From assembly GCA_032716605.1 (NCBI GenBank), contig CM064481.1:16125811-16189810 (forward strand): 64,000 nt of DNA. The letters run 5' to 3'. The position numbers and the translations under genes are program-made. The notes beneath the pieces were generated by a model. That model ran no database searches, was not told where the DNA came from, and was given only the letters and a program-made list of their open reading frames with translations. How positions within the stretch are numbered: the first letter of the stretch is position 1; each line of letters opens with the position of its first letter. Of the stretch, positions 43,475-55,102 are shown one piece after another. Origin of the DNA: Paralithodes platypus. Its lineage: Eukaryota > Arthropoda > Malacostraca > Decapoda > Lithodidae.

Positions 43475-43508
43475 ATCCCATCAATTTACAAACGTAAATT
43501 GGTGGGAT
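43475..43508. repeat. 15-bp hairpin
   Basis: ATCCCATCAATTTAC and GTAAATTGGTGGGAT pair with one mismatch around a 4-nt loop. Confidence 0.7.
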
Positions 43509-43574
43509 AATTCATTTTTTTTTGTATATTGTCATTTCGATTGTACACACGAAGTTTTGAGTGATATTTGGTAT

Positions 43575-43660
43575 GAGCTCCTGTGGCATGGTTGGTAAGG
43601 TCGCGGACTGGAAAACTCAAAGTGTCGTAGGGTAGTGGGATCGAATCCAGGAGGGGGTTA
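43575..43660 (+). repeat. tRNA-like SINE head
   Basis: CTCCTGTGGCATGGTTGGTA and, later, GGGATCGAATCC resemble box A and box B. The arms fold poorly. Confidence 0.4.
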
Positions 43661-43710
43661 TGGGGAAGGTTTTATATTGTCTAGAAAAATTTTTATAAAT
43701 TTTTTTTTTA

Positions 43711-43791
43711 CAAGATCATGCCATTGTATTCAAACAATATGAAATATTCATAGAATATATCATATTGTAAGAATACAATGACATGACCTTG
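43711..43791. repeat. Palindrome with arms of about 40 bp
   Basis: ACAAGATCATGCCATTGTAT on the left matches ACAAGGTCATGTCATTGTAT read inward from the right, and the pairing continues through ATTCAAACAATATGA / ATTCTTACAATATGA. Confidence 0.7.
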
Positions 43792-44121
43792 TTTTCTTTT
43801 TTTCTTTTTTTATTGTTTTATTTTATTATCATAGTAGGTTTGACATGATTTATTGAAACATATTTATTTTTGTACAATTCATTTGAGGTAAGAAAATAAT
43901 TATATACACATTACTTAGGCTAATAACAAACATATATATTGATATACTAAAAAAATAAGGCATATTACATGTAAATCTTTGAAACTTATAAACTAAATAA
44001 TGAAACATACAATTATATAATGTAAAAGCTATATCACAGGGACATCTTTGGAACTTATACATTATATAATATATATGTTACATTATGAGGTAGCGTGATC
44101 AATTAGGTCAGGTCAGGTAAG

Positions 44122-44220
44122 GTAGGGCGCGAGTCCAGGGCAGGGCAGGGCAGGAGGCGAGTCCAGGGCAGGGCACGGGGCGAGTCCAGGGCAGGGCAGG
44201 GCAGGGCAGGGCAGGGGCCG
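44122..44220 (-). repeat. GC-rich tandem repeat at the transposase 3' end
   Basis: Units of GGGCAGGGCA and GCGAGTCCAGGGC. It gives the CPALPCPALDS tail in the displaced transposase frame and so is probably 3' UTR sequence, not protein. Confidence 0.8.
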
Positions 44221-44224
44221 ACAC

Positions 44225-47149
44225 TCAGTAGTTCTTGAAGGTGTGGTAGTCCCTGAAAGCAGTCACCCAGGCAGAGTGCAACTTTGCACTCAGCGCACAT
44301 TGAGGTGACTCTTTTGGTCACATGGGGTTTCCTCACACTGGAGCTGCAGACGGTGCACTGCACCTGCCTGTGACGAGTGCCAATCAGCTCGGTGTTGGTT
44401 GTGTAGTGTCTTTCGACACCCAGCTGGATGCGGTCAGGAACGTGATCCCCACGCCATGCCGTACGTCTGTGAGTGGTGGTGGCATACTTCTCCAGGAGTT
44501 GGTAGGAGACGTTGTACACGAACTCCCGGAATTTCAGCTTCTGGTTTGGGGCCATATCCTTCTTCACCAACCACAAGTTGTAGGCGTTCAGCATCGTTAT
44601 GTCAACTAGGTGGAGGAAGAGCTTGTGATACCACTTCACAGTCTTCCTCAGACACTCAACACCTGACAGCTGACAGTCAGACTTGTCCACCAGGCGCATG
44701 TTTTTGGTGTAGTCCACTACCATGTCGGGCTTGTAGATTGTCTTCCTGGTTCGGTAGTGGATTTTGCCAGAATCCACCTGGGCACCTGTGTGGACGGTGG
44801 AAAGCAGGTGGACGTCTCGCTTATCCTTCCACTTCAGGGCTATCAGTTTCCCACACTTCTCGAGCTGCTTGTATTTCTGCCCCTTTCGTCGCCTTCTTCG
44901 CACATGCCTCTCGCGGTGTTCCTTGGCCAGGTCGTCTTCTGAAGGTGTGTCACTGGAGGAGGCATCTGTGAGAGGAATGACATCACCTGTGAACTTTGGC
45001 ATAAACTTTCTTGTCTTTCTGACAGTCCCACATGACCCCGTTTGGTTGTCATAAAGAAACTGGCAGAGAGCAGGAGAAGTATACCAGTTGTCAGTGTAGA
45101 TGATGTGGCCTTTGCCCAGGTAAGGTGCCAACATTTTCCTGACGATGGCACCTGACATGCCCATGGGGTCATTGGCAGCGGCTTTCGGTATGTCAATGTC
45201 AGTGCCTGTATACACGATCATGTCAAGCACTATTCCAGTTTCACAGTCGCACAACACGAAGAGCTTGATTCCGAACCTATGCCTCTTCAAGGGGATATAC
45301 TGCTTGAAAACAAGACGTCCTTTGAAGAGCACGAGCGACTCATCAATCACCAAATTGAGGAAGGGGTAAAAGTATTTCCTATACCTCTCCAACAACATGG
45401 TGAACACATCCCGAACTTTCCATATCCTGTCAATCCTGTTAGGATTTTCGTTGTCTGCAAAGTGCATAAATCTTAGCAGCAACAAAAATCTGTCACGAGT
45501 CATGAACTTATTGAAAGTTGGGGTGGCGATGAGAGGGTCGTGCTTCCAGTAGTGTTGCAACACATGCTTCTTGATCAGAGGCATGAGGAACAACAAGGCA
45601 AAGAACGTCAGAAATTCTGCCACAGTCGTATCCACCCAGCCTCGTATTCTCGCTTTTGGAGAAAGGACGTCCAATCTGCCAAACACCCACCTGTAGTAGG
45701 CGTTTGTTTGGGCAACGATGTACGTCATTACCTCCATGTCGAAAAAAGCGAGGAAGAAGTCGCTTTCATTCGCTTGATCATCACAGGGCCAGTTGTCAGT
45801 TGTTCCTGACGTCCCAGGATTGAACTGGGGCACGTCAGGTACAAAATTGACCCCGTCAGACCAATCGAACGAAGGCATGCCAGGGATCGGAATGTCGTCT
45901 GCGTCTTCTTCTGCGTCTGAAATATCGCTTCCATGGTCGCGATACAGCACTTCATCATCATTACCCTCCTCTTCACTCGACAGACGATGCCCTCCTCGTT
46001 TTCGTCACCGACGTCGGACTCACTCCCACTGTCCACTCCCAAATCCCCCCACCCTTGGTCCCGTGCTAGGGCTTCGTCGTCGAAACCAGGGCTGCCAATG
46101 TCCTGCGAATCACCATCAAACAGCAGGGCGGCATACTTAGATGGTGTAAGATTTTTTCCGGGTCACTTTGGCACGTGCGGGAGTCTTATGGACAGGGACA
46201 GCAGAGGTGGTGGCAGGGGCGGCGGCAGGGGCGGCAGGGGCGGCGGCGGCGGCAGGGGCGGCGGCGGCAGGGGCAGCAGTGGTGCGTGGCCTTGATGGCA
46301 AGATGATGGTGGTGCCTGTCGCCCTTCTCTCTGTTCCTTGGGCAGGGGCGGCAGGGGCGGCAGGGGCAGCAGCAGGGGCGGCAGGGGCGGCAGGGGCAGC
46401 AGGGCCGGCAGGGACACCAGGGCCAGCAGTCGCTTTCCCAGTCGCTTTCCCTCTCCCTTTCCCCTTCCCCTTCCCTGTTCCTTGGGCAGGGGCGGCAGGG
46501 GCGGCAGGGGCGGCATGGGCGGCAGGGCAGCAGGGGCGGCAGGGGCAGCAGGGCCGGCAGGGACACCAGGGCCAGCAGTCGCTTTCCCAGTCACTTTCCC
46601 TCTCCCTTTCCCCTTCCCCTTCCCTGTTCCTTGGGCAGGGGCGGCAGGGGCGGCAGGGGCAGCAGGGGCGGCAGGGGCGGCAGGGGCGGCAGGGGCAGCA
46701 GGGGCAGCTGGGCCAGGGGCGGCTGGTGGTGGTGGTGGTGGTAGGGGCACTGTGGCTGGCGTACGGGTTCTCTTCCCTACGCCCGTGCCTTTAATTTTTC
46801 CTGCCCCCGCAGGTAATGCAGCCCTAGGGCGGCCTCCTGCGTCGCTGGTACCGGTGGCAGGGGTGGCAGGGGTGGCAGTGGTGGCAGTGGTGGTGGTAGT
46901 GGTTGTTGCAGTGGCCTGGGTCGTGGTGGCAGTGTCCCGAAAGACCAATGACCTCTGTGCCATTGCCCTGCTTGCACGTGTTTTACGTGCTTTTGGGTCT
47001 GGTGATTCGTCCTCTGAGCTGTAGGGCGTGTCGTACTGGTAGCTAGGGTCTTTGGCAGCCACCCTCTGCCTTCCACGGCGGCTAACACCACCAGAAGGAG
47101 GGCTGGTTGTGTCATCAGGGAGCGAGCGTGAGGGACGTGTAGGCTCCAT
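44225..47149 (-). pseudogene. piggyBac-type transposase gene with frameshifts
   Basis: The core frame (45950-44255) has the piggyBac DDE nuclease: RDRFLLLLRFMHFADNENP, the first Asp in VIDESLVLFKGR, the second in IYTDNWYTSP and the last in LVDKSDCQ. It also has the C-terminal Cys-rich domain (CTVCSSS, CAECKVALCLGDCF). The family cuts and pastes at TTAA. A one-base insertion near 44255 shifts off a frame ending YHTFKNY and stop at 44225. Upstream, acidic sequence continues in another frame (VDSGSESDVGDENEEG; shift near 45985) and then LTPSKYAALLFDGD (shift at an A6 run near 46150). The ATG at 47149 starts MEPTRPSRSLPDD, leading into an Ala/Pro and Lys/Gly-rich extension. With the extension it would be about 970 residues, longer than the usual roughly 600. 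I cannot exclude that some shifts are assembly errors in homopolymers. Confidence 0.82.
46200..46740 (-). repeat. GC-rich repeat inside the transposase extension
   Basis: Repeated GCCCCTGCCGCC units encode Ala/Pro tracts. A block of about 137 bp (TGTTCCTTGGGCAGGGGC to the CAGTCGCTTTCCC region) occurs twice and encodes a Lys/Gly-rich segment (GTGKGKGKGRGK). The second copy is read out of frame in the long open frame, so a frameshift lies inside the array. Confidence 0.8.
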
Positions 47150-47283
47150 GACTAGTGCGTGGTTACTGGCGCGGTGGTGCTTGCACGAGTGCGGGGCGAG
47201 CGTTTGGCGGGGTGGTATCGAGAGTTGACATGTAGTACAATACCCACACCAATTTTCAGCCGCCTGGCTATAAACGCGCGGTT

Positions 47284-47369
47284 TTGGTACGTGTTCAAAG
47301 TCTCTGCTCTTAAGAGTCTACCCGCAGTGCGCCGGGGGAACTCTTAAGAGTCTACCCGCAGCTCCCGGG
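47284..47369 (-). repeat. piggyBac right terminal and subterminal repeats
   Basis: On the minus strand: CCCGGGAGCTGCGGGTAGAC, then TCTTAAGAG, then a second TGCGGGTAGACTCTTAAGAG. This matches the left end of the group B element at 5145. Confidence 0.8.
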
Positions 47370-47404
47370 TTAAGGGGAGATGGGACTTTTTTTTGGTCTA
47401 TTAA

Positions 47405-47636
47405 CCCTCTCACGTTCTTGATGCAATTTTGAGCCTACAGTATTAGGGATACTTTAAAGCCTTTGTTACCATCAGGGGTATTTAGACACCTTTAGTTTAG
47501 TTACTTCAACCTCTGCAGTTGTCTTTGACTTAGCTGTGGGCAGAAAACTAATTTTGGAGAGGTAATTATAAGAGTGAGAGAACTCTATTTATTATGGCTA
47601 ATCTGGCAACCTCTTCGTCATAAAAACATGAAAGGG
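47405..47636. mobile_element. TTAA MITE, 232 bp
   Basis: TTAA at 47401-47404 and 47637-47640, ends CCCTCTCACGTTCTTGATG and, inverted, CCCTTTCATGTTTTTATG. Inserted in K7. Confidence 0.75.
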
Positions 47637-47784
47637 TTAATTAATTTATTCCTTTATTTCTTAGTTTCCTCCATCAAGCTCAGAAAAACACAATCTAGAC
47701 CCCCCTTCAAGATAAATTTGTAAATTTTTCGGTAGAAAATTTTCCCTCTTAAAATTTCAGACTCGCTATCGCTCGGCGGAAAAA

Positions 47785-47985
47785 AATCTACACCTAAATG
47801 GCACAAAAGGTTGTAAAATCTACACCTAAATGGCACAAAAGGTTGTAAAATCTACACCTAAATGGCACAAAAGGTTGTAAAATCTACACCTAAATGGCAC
47901 AAAAGGTTGTAAAATCTACACCTAAATGGCACAAAAGGTTGTAAAATCTACACCTAAATGGCACAAAAGGTTGTAAAATTGACAA
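47785..47985 (+). repeat. 32-bp tandem repeat, about six copies
   Basis: The unit contains ATCTACACCTAAATGGCACA and AAAGGTTGTAAA. It is an expansion of K-family interior that is single copy elsewhere. Confidence 0.9.
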
Positions 47986-48006
47986 CAAAATGGGGCAAAA
48001 GGTGTT

Positions 48007-49324
48007 CTATCTATCTATCGCCTGACGACATGATCCCCGAAGGGGTGGCCACGAACGAACCGCCCCCATGCACCTCTGTCCCCAGTCAGTCGACGCCCCT
48101 CCTACCAACCAGCACCGCCTTCATTCATATACTTCCTCACTCCATCCTTCCACCTCTCCCTCGGTGCACCTCTCCCTCTCTGTCCTTCCACCTCGCTCTC
48201 GTACACCCTCTCAGTCAATCTCTCGCTTTCTATACGTTCCATATGGCCGAACCATCTCAAATTGTTCCTTTTCACACTTTCCAGCACATCTACCTCCACA
48301 CCACACCTCTTTCATCTGTCTATCCCTCCATGTAACTCCGTACGCACTTCTCAAGTAACTCATTTCCACCGCTCTCACTCTTGGTCTGAGTCTCTTCCCG
48401 AACGTCCATGCTTCGCTTCCGTAAGTTAGTGTCGGGATTACCACACTGTCATGCAAGGACTTCTTCACTTCCATATTGACCACTCTATTTCTTGTTACTG
48501 CTTTCTACATTTCTACAACCCTCTTCCCCTGTTGCACCCTCTCCCGCACTTCTTCATCCATAGTCCCATCTTTACTCAACACACTGCCCAGATACTTAAA
48601 AGAGCTGACAATCTCCATAGCCTGACCGTTCAACTTCACCTCACACTCTGTGACTTCACCCCTTTCGAAGACCATAACCTTGCTCTTCCCCGCATTTACC
48701 TTCAAATTCCGTTTTTCGCACACTGTTCCAAACTCATTTACCAGACCCTGCAACTCCCATTCATTATCGCTCATCAGATCTGTATCATCCGCAAACAGCA
48801 GCTTCCACTCATTTCCCTCCCTTTTCAGCGATACACCAACATCCACTGCTCTTCCTAGTATTTCTTTCATGACTCCATCCATATATACAGTAAACAACCA
48901 CAGGGAAATCACACACCCCTGTTTCAACCCAACACTCAAGTCAAAGAACTCGCTCTGCTCATTCTCCACACGTACTGCCGCCTTTGCACCCTCATACATG
49001 CTCTTCACTGCTTCCAGTAACTTGCCATCTACTCCGTATATTCTAAGTACTTTCCACATGCCTTCTCTATCCACTCTGTCATAGGCCTTCTCCAAGTCCA
49101 TAAAGGCAACATTCACCTTTTGTTTCTTCTCCAGATATTTCTCCACAACACAATTCAGGGTAAAAATCTGATCTACACATTCTCTTCCCTTCCTAAAACC
49201 TCCCTGCTCGTCGCCTATCCATTTCTCCGTTCTCACTAACAATCGCTACCCTACTGTACACCTTCCCTACTATGCTTAAAAGACATATTCCTCGGTGGTT
49301 ACCACACACTCCTCTTTCCCCTTT
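48007..49324 (-). pseudogene. RTE-like LINE, 5'-truncated, with target duplication
   Basis: Minus-strand RT from QGGFRKGRECVDQIFTL through FMDLEKAYDRVDREG, VGLKQGCVISLWLF and the catalytic LLFADDTDLM, to the C-terminal VIPTLTYGSEAWTF and HMERIESERLTERVY. A break near 48490 splits the frame. The target duplication is GCAAAAGGTGTT (47995-48006) and GCGAAAGGTGTT (49325-49336). The tail is (GATA)n. Confidence 0.88.
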
Positions 49325-49438
49325 GCGAAAGGTGTTAAAATTGTCAAACTAATGGGTCAAGCGTCTTATAATTTCAAAACCAATGGGGCTAAACACGAGG
49401 GAGAAAGGGAACCAGATAAACGACCCATCTCCCCTTAA

Positions 49439-49739
49439 CCCTCGGAATCCGGGAGGCCTCATACGAGGCCAAAAAAAAAATAAAAAAAAATGTCAGGAAT
49501 CCGGGAGGCCTCATATGAGGCAAAATGCCTGGCTAAAATCATCATAACACGGCAACCACGCATCGTAGCGATGTCATCTCAACGGCATTCTACAGACAAC
49601 AAAAAGTTCTACAATTTGAAATAAAATTTAATGCTCTTGGGGTCTCAATCAGTAGCTACTGAATTATGAAATTTGCCTGTACCAAAAGGGCCCCGGACAC
49701 AGCGATCGGGATCATACGAAGCCCCCTGGATTTCATGGG
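49439..49739. mobile_element. TTAA MITE, 301 bp
   Basis: TTAA at 49435-49438 (shared with K7) and 49740-49743. Ends CCCTCGGAATCCGGGAGGCC and, inverted, CCCATGAAATCCAGGGGGC. GAATCCGGGAGGCCTCAT occurs twice at the left end. Confidence 0.75.
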
Positions 49740-49744
49740 TTAAG

Positions 49745-50287
49745 CTCTCTCTGGTCCCGCACCTCAAACAAGGATCACTCATCTCGATCATTCCAGATAC
49801 CCCCGCAACTCTACATGCACACACTAAAAAAACACATTAACAAATTGGAGAAAGTACAACGAATAGCAACCAAACTTATCCCAGAACTAAAGGACCTACA
49901 TTACCCTGAAAGACTAGAAAGATTAGGGCTTCCCACACTAGAGGAGAGAAGAGTTCGAAGAGACTTGATAGCAATGTATAGATGCATGAGAGGGTTCGAG
50001 ACTCAATAAGGAGGATTTTATTAGGCTGGACGATGGAAGAACCAGACGGCATATGTATAAAATAAGAAAGGAGAGGTGCAAGTCCAATGTGAAAAAGTTT
50101 AGATTTCCGTATAGAACAATAGAGGTGGCATAACTTAGGTGCGGAGGTACTAGTAGAAGCAAGAAATATCCACGATTTTAAAAGTAAACTGGATAGTCAA
50201 TAGAAACTGAGACAGGACAACACGAGCGCAGCTCAATTCCTGTAAACTACAAATAGGTGAATACAAATAGGTGAATACAAATAGGAA
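49745..50287 (+). pseudogene. CR1/L2-like LINE 3' fragment with tandem tail
   Basis: INKLEKVQRIATKLIPELKD and LGLPTLEERRVRRDLIAMYR match the C-terminal end of the adjacent LINE. It ends in ACAAATAGGTGAAT repeated three times, the short-repeat 3' tail typical of CR1/L2-type LINEs. Confidence 0.75.
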
Positions 50288-50310
50288 AATACACACACGC
50301 ATGCACACAT

Positions 50311-53300
50311 TTGGGTGTGAGAGAATGGGAGAATGAAATTGAAGACATGCATAGGATTGGAAAATATAAACAAGAGTCTAGGCCAATGAAAGTGCAGTTT
50401 CGCACAGTAGGAATAGTAGAGGAAATCATGAAGAATAAATGGAGGTTGAAAGATAGGGATTGTCTGAAACATATTTACATCAAAAAAGACATGGACTTAG
50501 ATGAAAGAAACAAAATTAAAAGTTTGAGGGAGGAAGTGAAGGAATTGAATGCCAAAAGAACAGACCAAGAAGTGGATTTTTTTTATTGGCGACTGGTAGG
50601 AACGAAGAAGAAGAAATGGTTCATCAAAGGACCACAGAGGAAGACGGAGGGGCAAACAGAGAAATTCGGGATGAACGGTCAGACAGAGGAAGCGAGGACC
50701 AGTACCGAAGGACAGGGAGAGATTGGTGTAATCCAGGAACCAGTGAGAGAAACAGGGCAGGGGGAGAGCACGGGGGAGCAAGGGAGAGAAGGTGGAGTAG
50801 AAGCGGGGGGGGGGGGGGGGGAGTAGAGTCTGGGAATATCAGGGAAAGAAAAAAAAAAAAGGTGTAAGAAAGAGGGAGATGAAGGTGATTTATAGTAATG
50901 TGGATGGCTTGCTGTCTAAGAAATTAGAATTGAATGACTATATTGAAAAATATAAACCACATATTATGTGCTTAGCAGAAACAAAGTTGAGAGGTGGTAC
51001 TGAATTGGGAGTGTTGGGATGGGAAGGGTACAATGTGTGGAGAAAAGATTGAGAAGGAAAAGTGGGGGGTGGAGTGTTAATAATGACTGAAAAAAATATA
51101 GAAGTAAGGGAGATTAACCTAGGCAATAATAGATCAGAAATTATAGCAGTGACAATAAAAGACAAGGACAACAAAGCAACTGATATAGCAGTGGCTTATA
51201 TACCTCCACAAACTAGAGCATGGAAGTGGGAAGAATATGATCAACTAATCACGTAATCTTTAGATGCACTAAAAATACTTTTTAATAGGAGAAATAAATT
51301 AATATTAACAGGTGATTTCAACTGTAAGGAAGTCAATTGGGAAGGGTTAGATGTGGGAAATAATAATGAATCTTGGGGCAGTAAATTACTGAATCTAGTA
51401 ACAGAAAACATATTAACACATGTTAAGAGAAAACACACGAATCAGAGGGATGGATGAACCATCCAGGCTAGACCTAGTCTTCACCAGTGATCGGCATGAC
51501 GTCAAAAAGATAAATTATCGTTGTCCCTTGGGAAAAAGTGATCACAAGATTTTAGAAATGGAGATGGATTTGAGGAAAAATGAGGAGAGAAATGAAGGAC
51601 ATAAAATAAATAGATACAACTATGCTAAAACTGATTTTAAATCATTGAAACATTATTTCCAAAGTATAAATTTGAAGGAATTAGAAAGCCTGGAAAAGGT
51701 TCAAGACAAATATAGACTTTTCTTGAAAGTATATGAAGAAGGGATACATAAATATGTCCCAAGGTTCCAGCCAGGGGTAAAGAAGGAAGAGGAATGGTTC
51801 AATATAAGATGTAGTAAGGCACAGGATAGAAGAAACCGAGCCTGGAATATAGCACGGAAGAGACATAGTGAAAATAACTGGAATAAGTACAAGGAGAAAA
51901 GAAATGAATACGTAAAGATACGACGCGAGGAACAATATAAATATGAAAGGAATATTGTAGAGAAGTGCAAAAACGAGCCAAACTATTTTATAGATTTGTA
52001 AATGGAAAAATAAAAACAAAAGAAGGTATTGTCAGACTAAGAGATGGAATGAACAGCTATGAGAAAGATAAAGACTTGTGTGAAATTATGAATGAAAAGC
52101 TTTAGTCGGTGTTTGTAAAAGAGGAGGAGTTTATAGAACCTGATAGAGAAATGAGAACACCACAGATGCCTGAAATGAAAGTGACAAAAAGTGAAGTGCT
52201 GAAATTGATGCAGGATTTGAACGTGAGGAAATCAATGGGACCAGATGGAGTGGCTGGATGGATCCTCAAAGAATGTGTGGAAGAGCTAGTGGAACCAATC
52301 TATGACATCATCAAATCTTCACTGAATGAAGGAGACCTACCAGTGGAATGGAAGAGAGCTAACATAGTACCTATTTACAAAGGAGGAGACAGAGAAAATC
52401 TGCTTAACTATAGACCGGAGTCCCTCACCAGCATTGTTTGCAAAATTTGTGAGAAAATTATAAGAAAAAAGTGGACACACTTCATAGAGAGACAGAGGGT
52501 GCTTAGTGAGAAACAGTTTGGATTCAGGGAAGGGAGATCTTGTGTATCTAATTTATTAAGCTTTTATAGCAGAGTGGTAGATGTTACACAGGAGAGAGAG
52601 GGATGGGTTGACTGTGTTTACCTAGACCTGAAAAAGGCCTTTGACAGGGTGCCTCACAAAAGGTTATTGTGGAAATTGCAGGTTGTTGGAGGTGTACATG
52701 GTAGGATGTTAAAATGGATGGAAAACTTTTTAATAGGAAGAGAAATGAGGACCACAATACGAGACGAATATTCACAGTGGAGGAGTGTGATGAGCGGAGT
52801 ACCACAGGGATCAGTGTTGGGTCCGATAATGTTCCTACTTTATGTAAACGACATGCCAGAAAACTTGAATAGTTATATGAATATGTTCACGGATGACGCT
52901 AAGATCATGAAGAATGTCACCTGTATAGAAAGTTGTCAGGGTCTTCAAAAAGACCTAGATAAGTTGCACAGATGGAGCCAAACTTGGAAAATGAGTTTCA
53001 ATGCAGAAAAGTGTCATGTTTTGCAAGCGGGAACAAGTGAGATGAGGCCAAGCTGGGAGTACAAATTAGGAATTGAAAAAATCGGAAAAACACGGCATGA
53101 GAAGGACCTTGGAGTGATAATACAGGATGATCTATCACCGGAGAAGCATATTAACATGATCACTGGAGGAGCATATGGAATAATAACCAATATGAGAGTG
53201 GCATTTAACTATTTGGACGAAGAAATGTTAAGAAAACTGATAATGACTATGATAAGACCAAGATTAGTATATGCAGCAGTGATATGGTCACCACATTTGG

Positions 53301-53850
53301 AAAAACATAAACAAATTAGAGAAAGTCCAAAGGATAGCAACGAAGATGATCCCAAGATTGAAGGAGTTGACATATGAGGAAAGACTTAAGACACTACAAC
53401 TGCCTACCTTGAAAGAGAGAAGGGAACGAGGCGACTTAATAACGACGTTCAAGGGAGTAAAAAGTTTGGAACGAGTAGATAGGGAAAATCTATTCGTGAG
53501 GGATGATGGAAGGACAAGGGGACACGAGTTTAAACTGAGGAAGGGCAGATGTCGTAAGGACACAAAGAAATTCAGCTTCCCATATAGAAGTATAGAGACT
53601 TGGAACAACTTGGAGGAGGAGGTGGTGAGAGCGAAGAACATTAATGTGTTCACATCTAGGTTGGATAAAAGTAAATATGGAAATAGGACAACATATCAAG
53701 CTATGATATGTTAGTCCAAAATACTGGGAATTGGGAATATCCATTACGATACTTGTCTAAGTAAAATGGATTGATTGTAAAGTAACTAAGACAGGACAAC
53801 ACGAGCGCTGCTCAATTCCTGTAAACTACAAATAGGTAAATACATTGTAA
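50311..53850 (+). pseudogene. CR1/L2-like LINE with ORF1 part, endonuclease and reverse transcriptase
   Basis: The first frame (50311-50826) is charged and coiled-coil-like (EIEDMHRIGKY, IYIKKDMDLDERNKIKSLRE), probably the C-terminal part of ORF1. The endonuclease follows from about 50880: MKVIYSNVDGLLSKK, CLAETKLRGG, then LTGDFNCKEVNWEGL and LGKSDHKILEMEM, interrupted by stops near 51050, 51255 and 51456. The RT (52109-53377) has VRKSMGPDGVAGWILKE, YLDLKKAFDRVPHKRL, GVPQGSVLGPIMF and MFTDDAKIMK; the usual YADD is FTDD here. A shift near 53330 leads to the C-terminus ending at 53714. Tail-related ACAAATAGGTAAATAC is at about 53828. It is nearly full-length but dead. Confidence 0.85.
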
Positions 53851-53888
53851 ATTATCGATGGCATGGATATGAGATCACTCCCTATTAA

Positions 53889-54095
53889 CCCTTTCTGTAC
53901 CGGTGACGTCCTTTTAAACTATATTCTGGCTACTATTAGATGATATTATTCAGCTTAAAAAGGTCCTCCAGCAATTAACAGGCTTCGTACTATCTCACTT
54001 AACCCTTTGCACTAATACAGATCCTTCTAAACTGCACAAAATCGTGTAAATATTGCCAGAATCAAATTTATAAGACGTCGCTGGTGCTGAACGGG
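53889..54095. mobile_element. TTAA MITE, 207 bp
   Basis: TTAA at 53885-53888 and 54096-54099. Ends CCCTTTCTGTACCGGTGACG and, inverted, CCCGTTCAGCACCAGCGACG. Confidence 0.75.
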
Positions 54096-54159
54096 TTAAA
54101 CCCTCACCCTCCACCCGCACACACACATACATATGCAAACACACTGTAAATTATTGATC

Positions 54160-54365
54160 GCGTGGACATATGGTACTTATTATTGATGTACAATGGCCTA
54201 ATAAGTGATGTCTTGGCACCATTTATGTTTTGATCAATAATTGGTATCAGCAATATTTACACATGATTTCTTCTTTTTGAGTGAGATATACAAACATGTT
54301 CCTACACTTACCCACCCTATTCAACATCTGGCAGACATTGATGCAGCACAGAGCGAGCCAAACGT
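54160..54365 (+). repeat. Dispersed repeat shared with 34640-34990
   Basis: AATAAGTGATGTC, TTTTGATCAATAAT, GTGAGATATACAA and CACCCTATTCAACATCTG occur in both places. At 34.7 kb the repeat is split by MITE F copy 1. Confidence 0.65.
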
Positions 54366-54596
54366 AATGACAGCTGAGCCATGACTTATTAGCACCACTG
54401 TACAGTAAAGTATGTGAAATGTTATCTGTCTGATCATCATAAACCTATATCAAAATTTTAGGCTAAACATCCTAGAAAATACATTATAAAACATTTATTT
54501 GGACATTCTTATACACACTTATCACTATGAAAATGAATGCATATTTATTCAAGAAGGTTACTTGTACAAAATGGTAAAACCCAATGAATTTTGGAT

Positions 54597-54791
54597 ACAG
54601 GTCTCCCTCACTATCTGATGCCTCAATTTACGATATTATTATAGGGTTTTAGGTGTTTGGGTTTGGGTTTTGGCTGGTCCAAGAACACATCACCATTTAC
54701 CCCATTAATTTTAGGGTTTGCTATTTGATTTTTCTCATCAAGATTGGGTTTTCAGGAACATATCCCAATCGTAAATTGAGGGAAACTTGTA
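54597..54791. mobile_element. Mariner-type MITE E copy 2
   Basis: TACAGGTCTCCCTCACTATC at the left and, inverted, TACAAGTTTCCCTCAATTTACG at the right; 195 bp. The interior is GGGTTTGGGTTTTGGCTGG. Confidence 0.75.
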
Positions 54792-55102
54792 CCGATAGCT
54801 CTATTACGATATATTTTAGACTAAAACATTTATTTCACAATCCAACAGTCCCAATAGATAGATAGCTAGTCAGTCACTACACTACACTGGTTGGAAGGAG
54901 TAGTGGGTGGGGAGAGAGCCTTATGCTTTGTTATCCTTATCTTCCACTTAGTAGCAATTTTTGTTAGAATTAAGTCCGGACTGCCTAGTAGGGACTGCAA
55001 GGTCGGTGCAGTCTGTGTATCTATGTAACTCTTCCTGATAGTAATTATGAACTGTATTCTATCAGTTAGCACACTACACTCTTCCTGATGTATGTATATA
55101 GG
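54792..55102. other. Spacer without recognisable genes
   Basis: Nothing supported. Confidence 0.4.

Larger units (their letters stand above)
44100..47369 (-). mobile_element. piggyBac element, right end defined
   Basis: The 5' end lies at TTAA 47370-47373, about 220 bp upstream of the transposase ATG. The 3' end is not resolved: no TTAACCCGGGA-type terminus is seen between 41.4 and 44.1 kb, so that end may be deleted or diverged. Confidence 0.6.
47374..49434 (+). mobile_element. MITE K7 with a nested MITE, tandem repeat and LINE
   Basis: TTAA at 47370-47373 and 49435-49438 with perfect 11-bp ends GGGGAGATGGG. Both TTAA sites are shared with neighbouring elements. Insertions: MITE 47405-47636, a 32-bp tandem and the RTE-like LINE at 48007-49324. 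Confidence 0.82.

Noticed and set aside
46168..47024. Plus-strand Gly/Ala-rich frames opposite the transposase
   Set aside because: They are complementary to the Ala/Pro-coding repeat on the minus strand and have no independent features.
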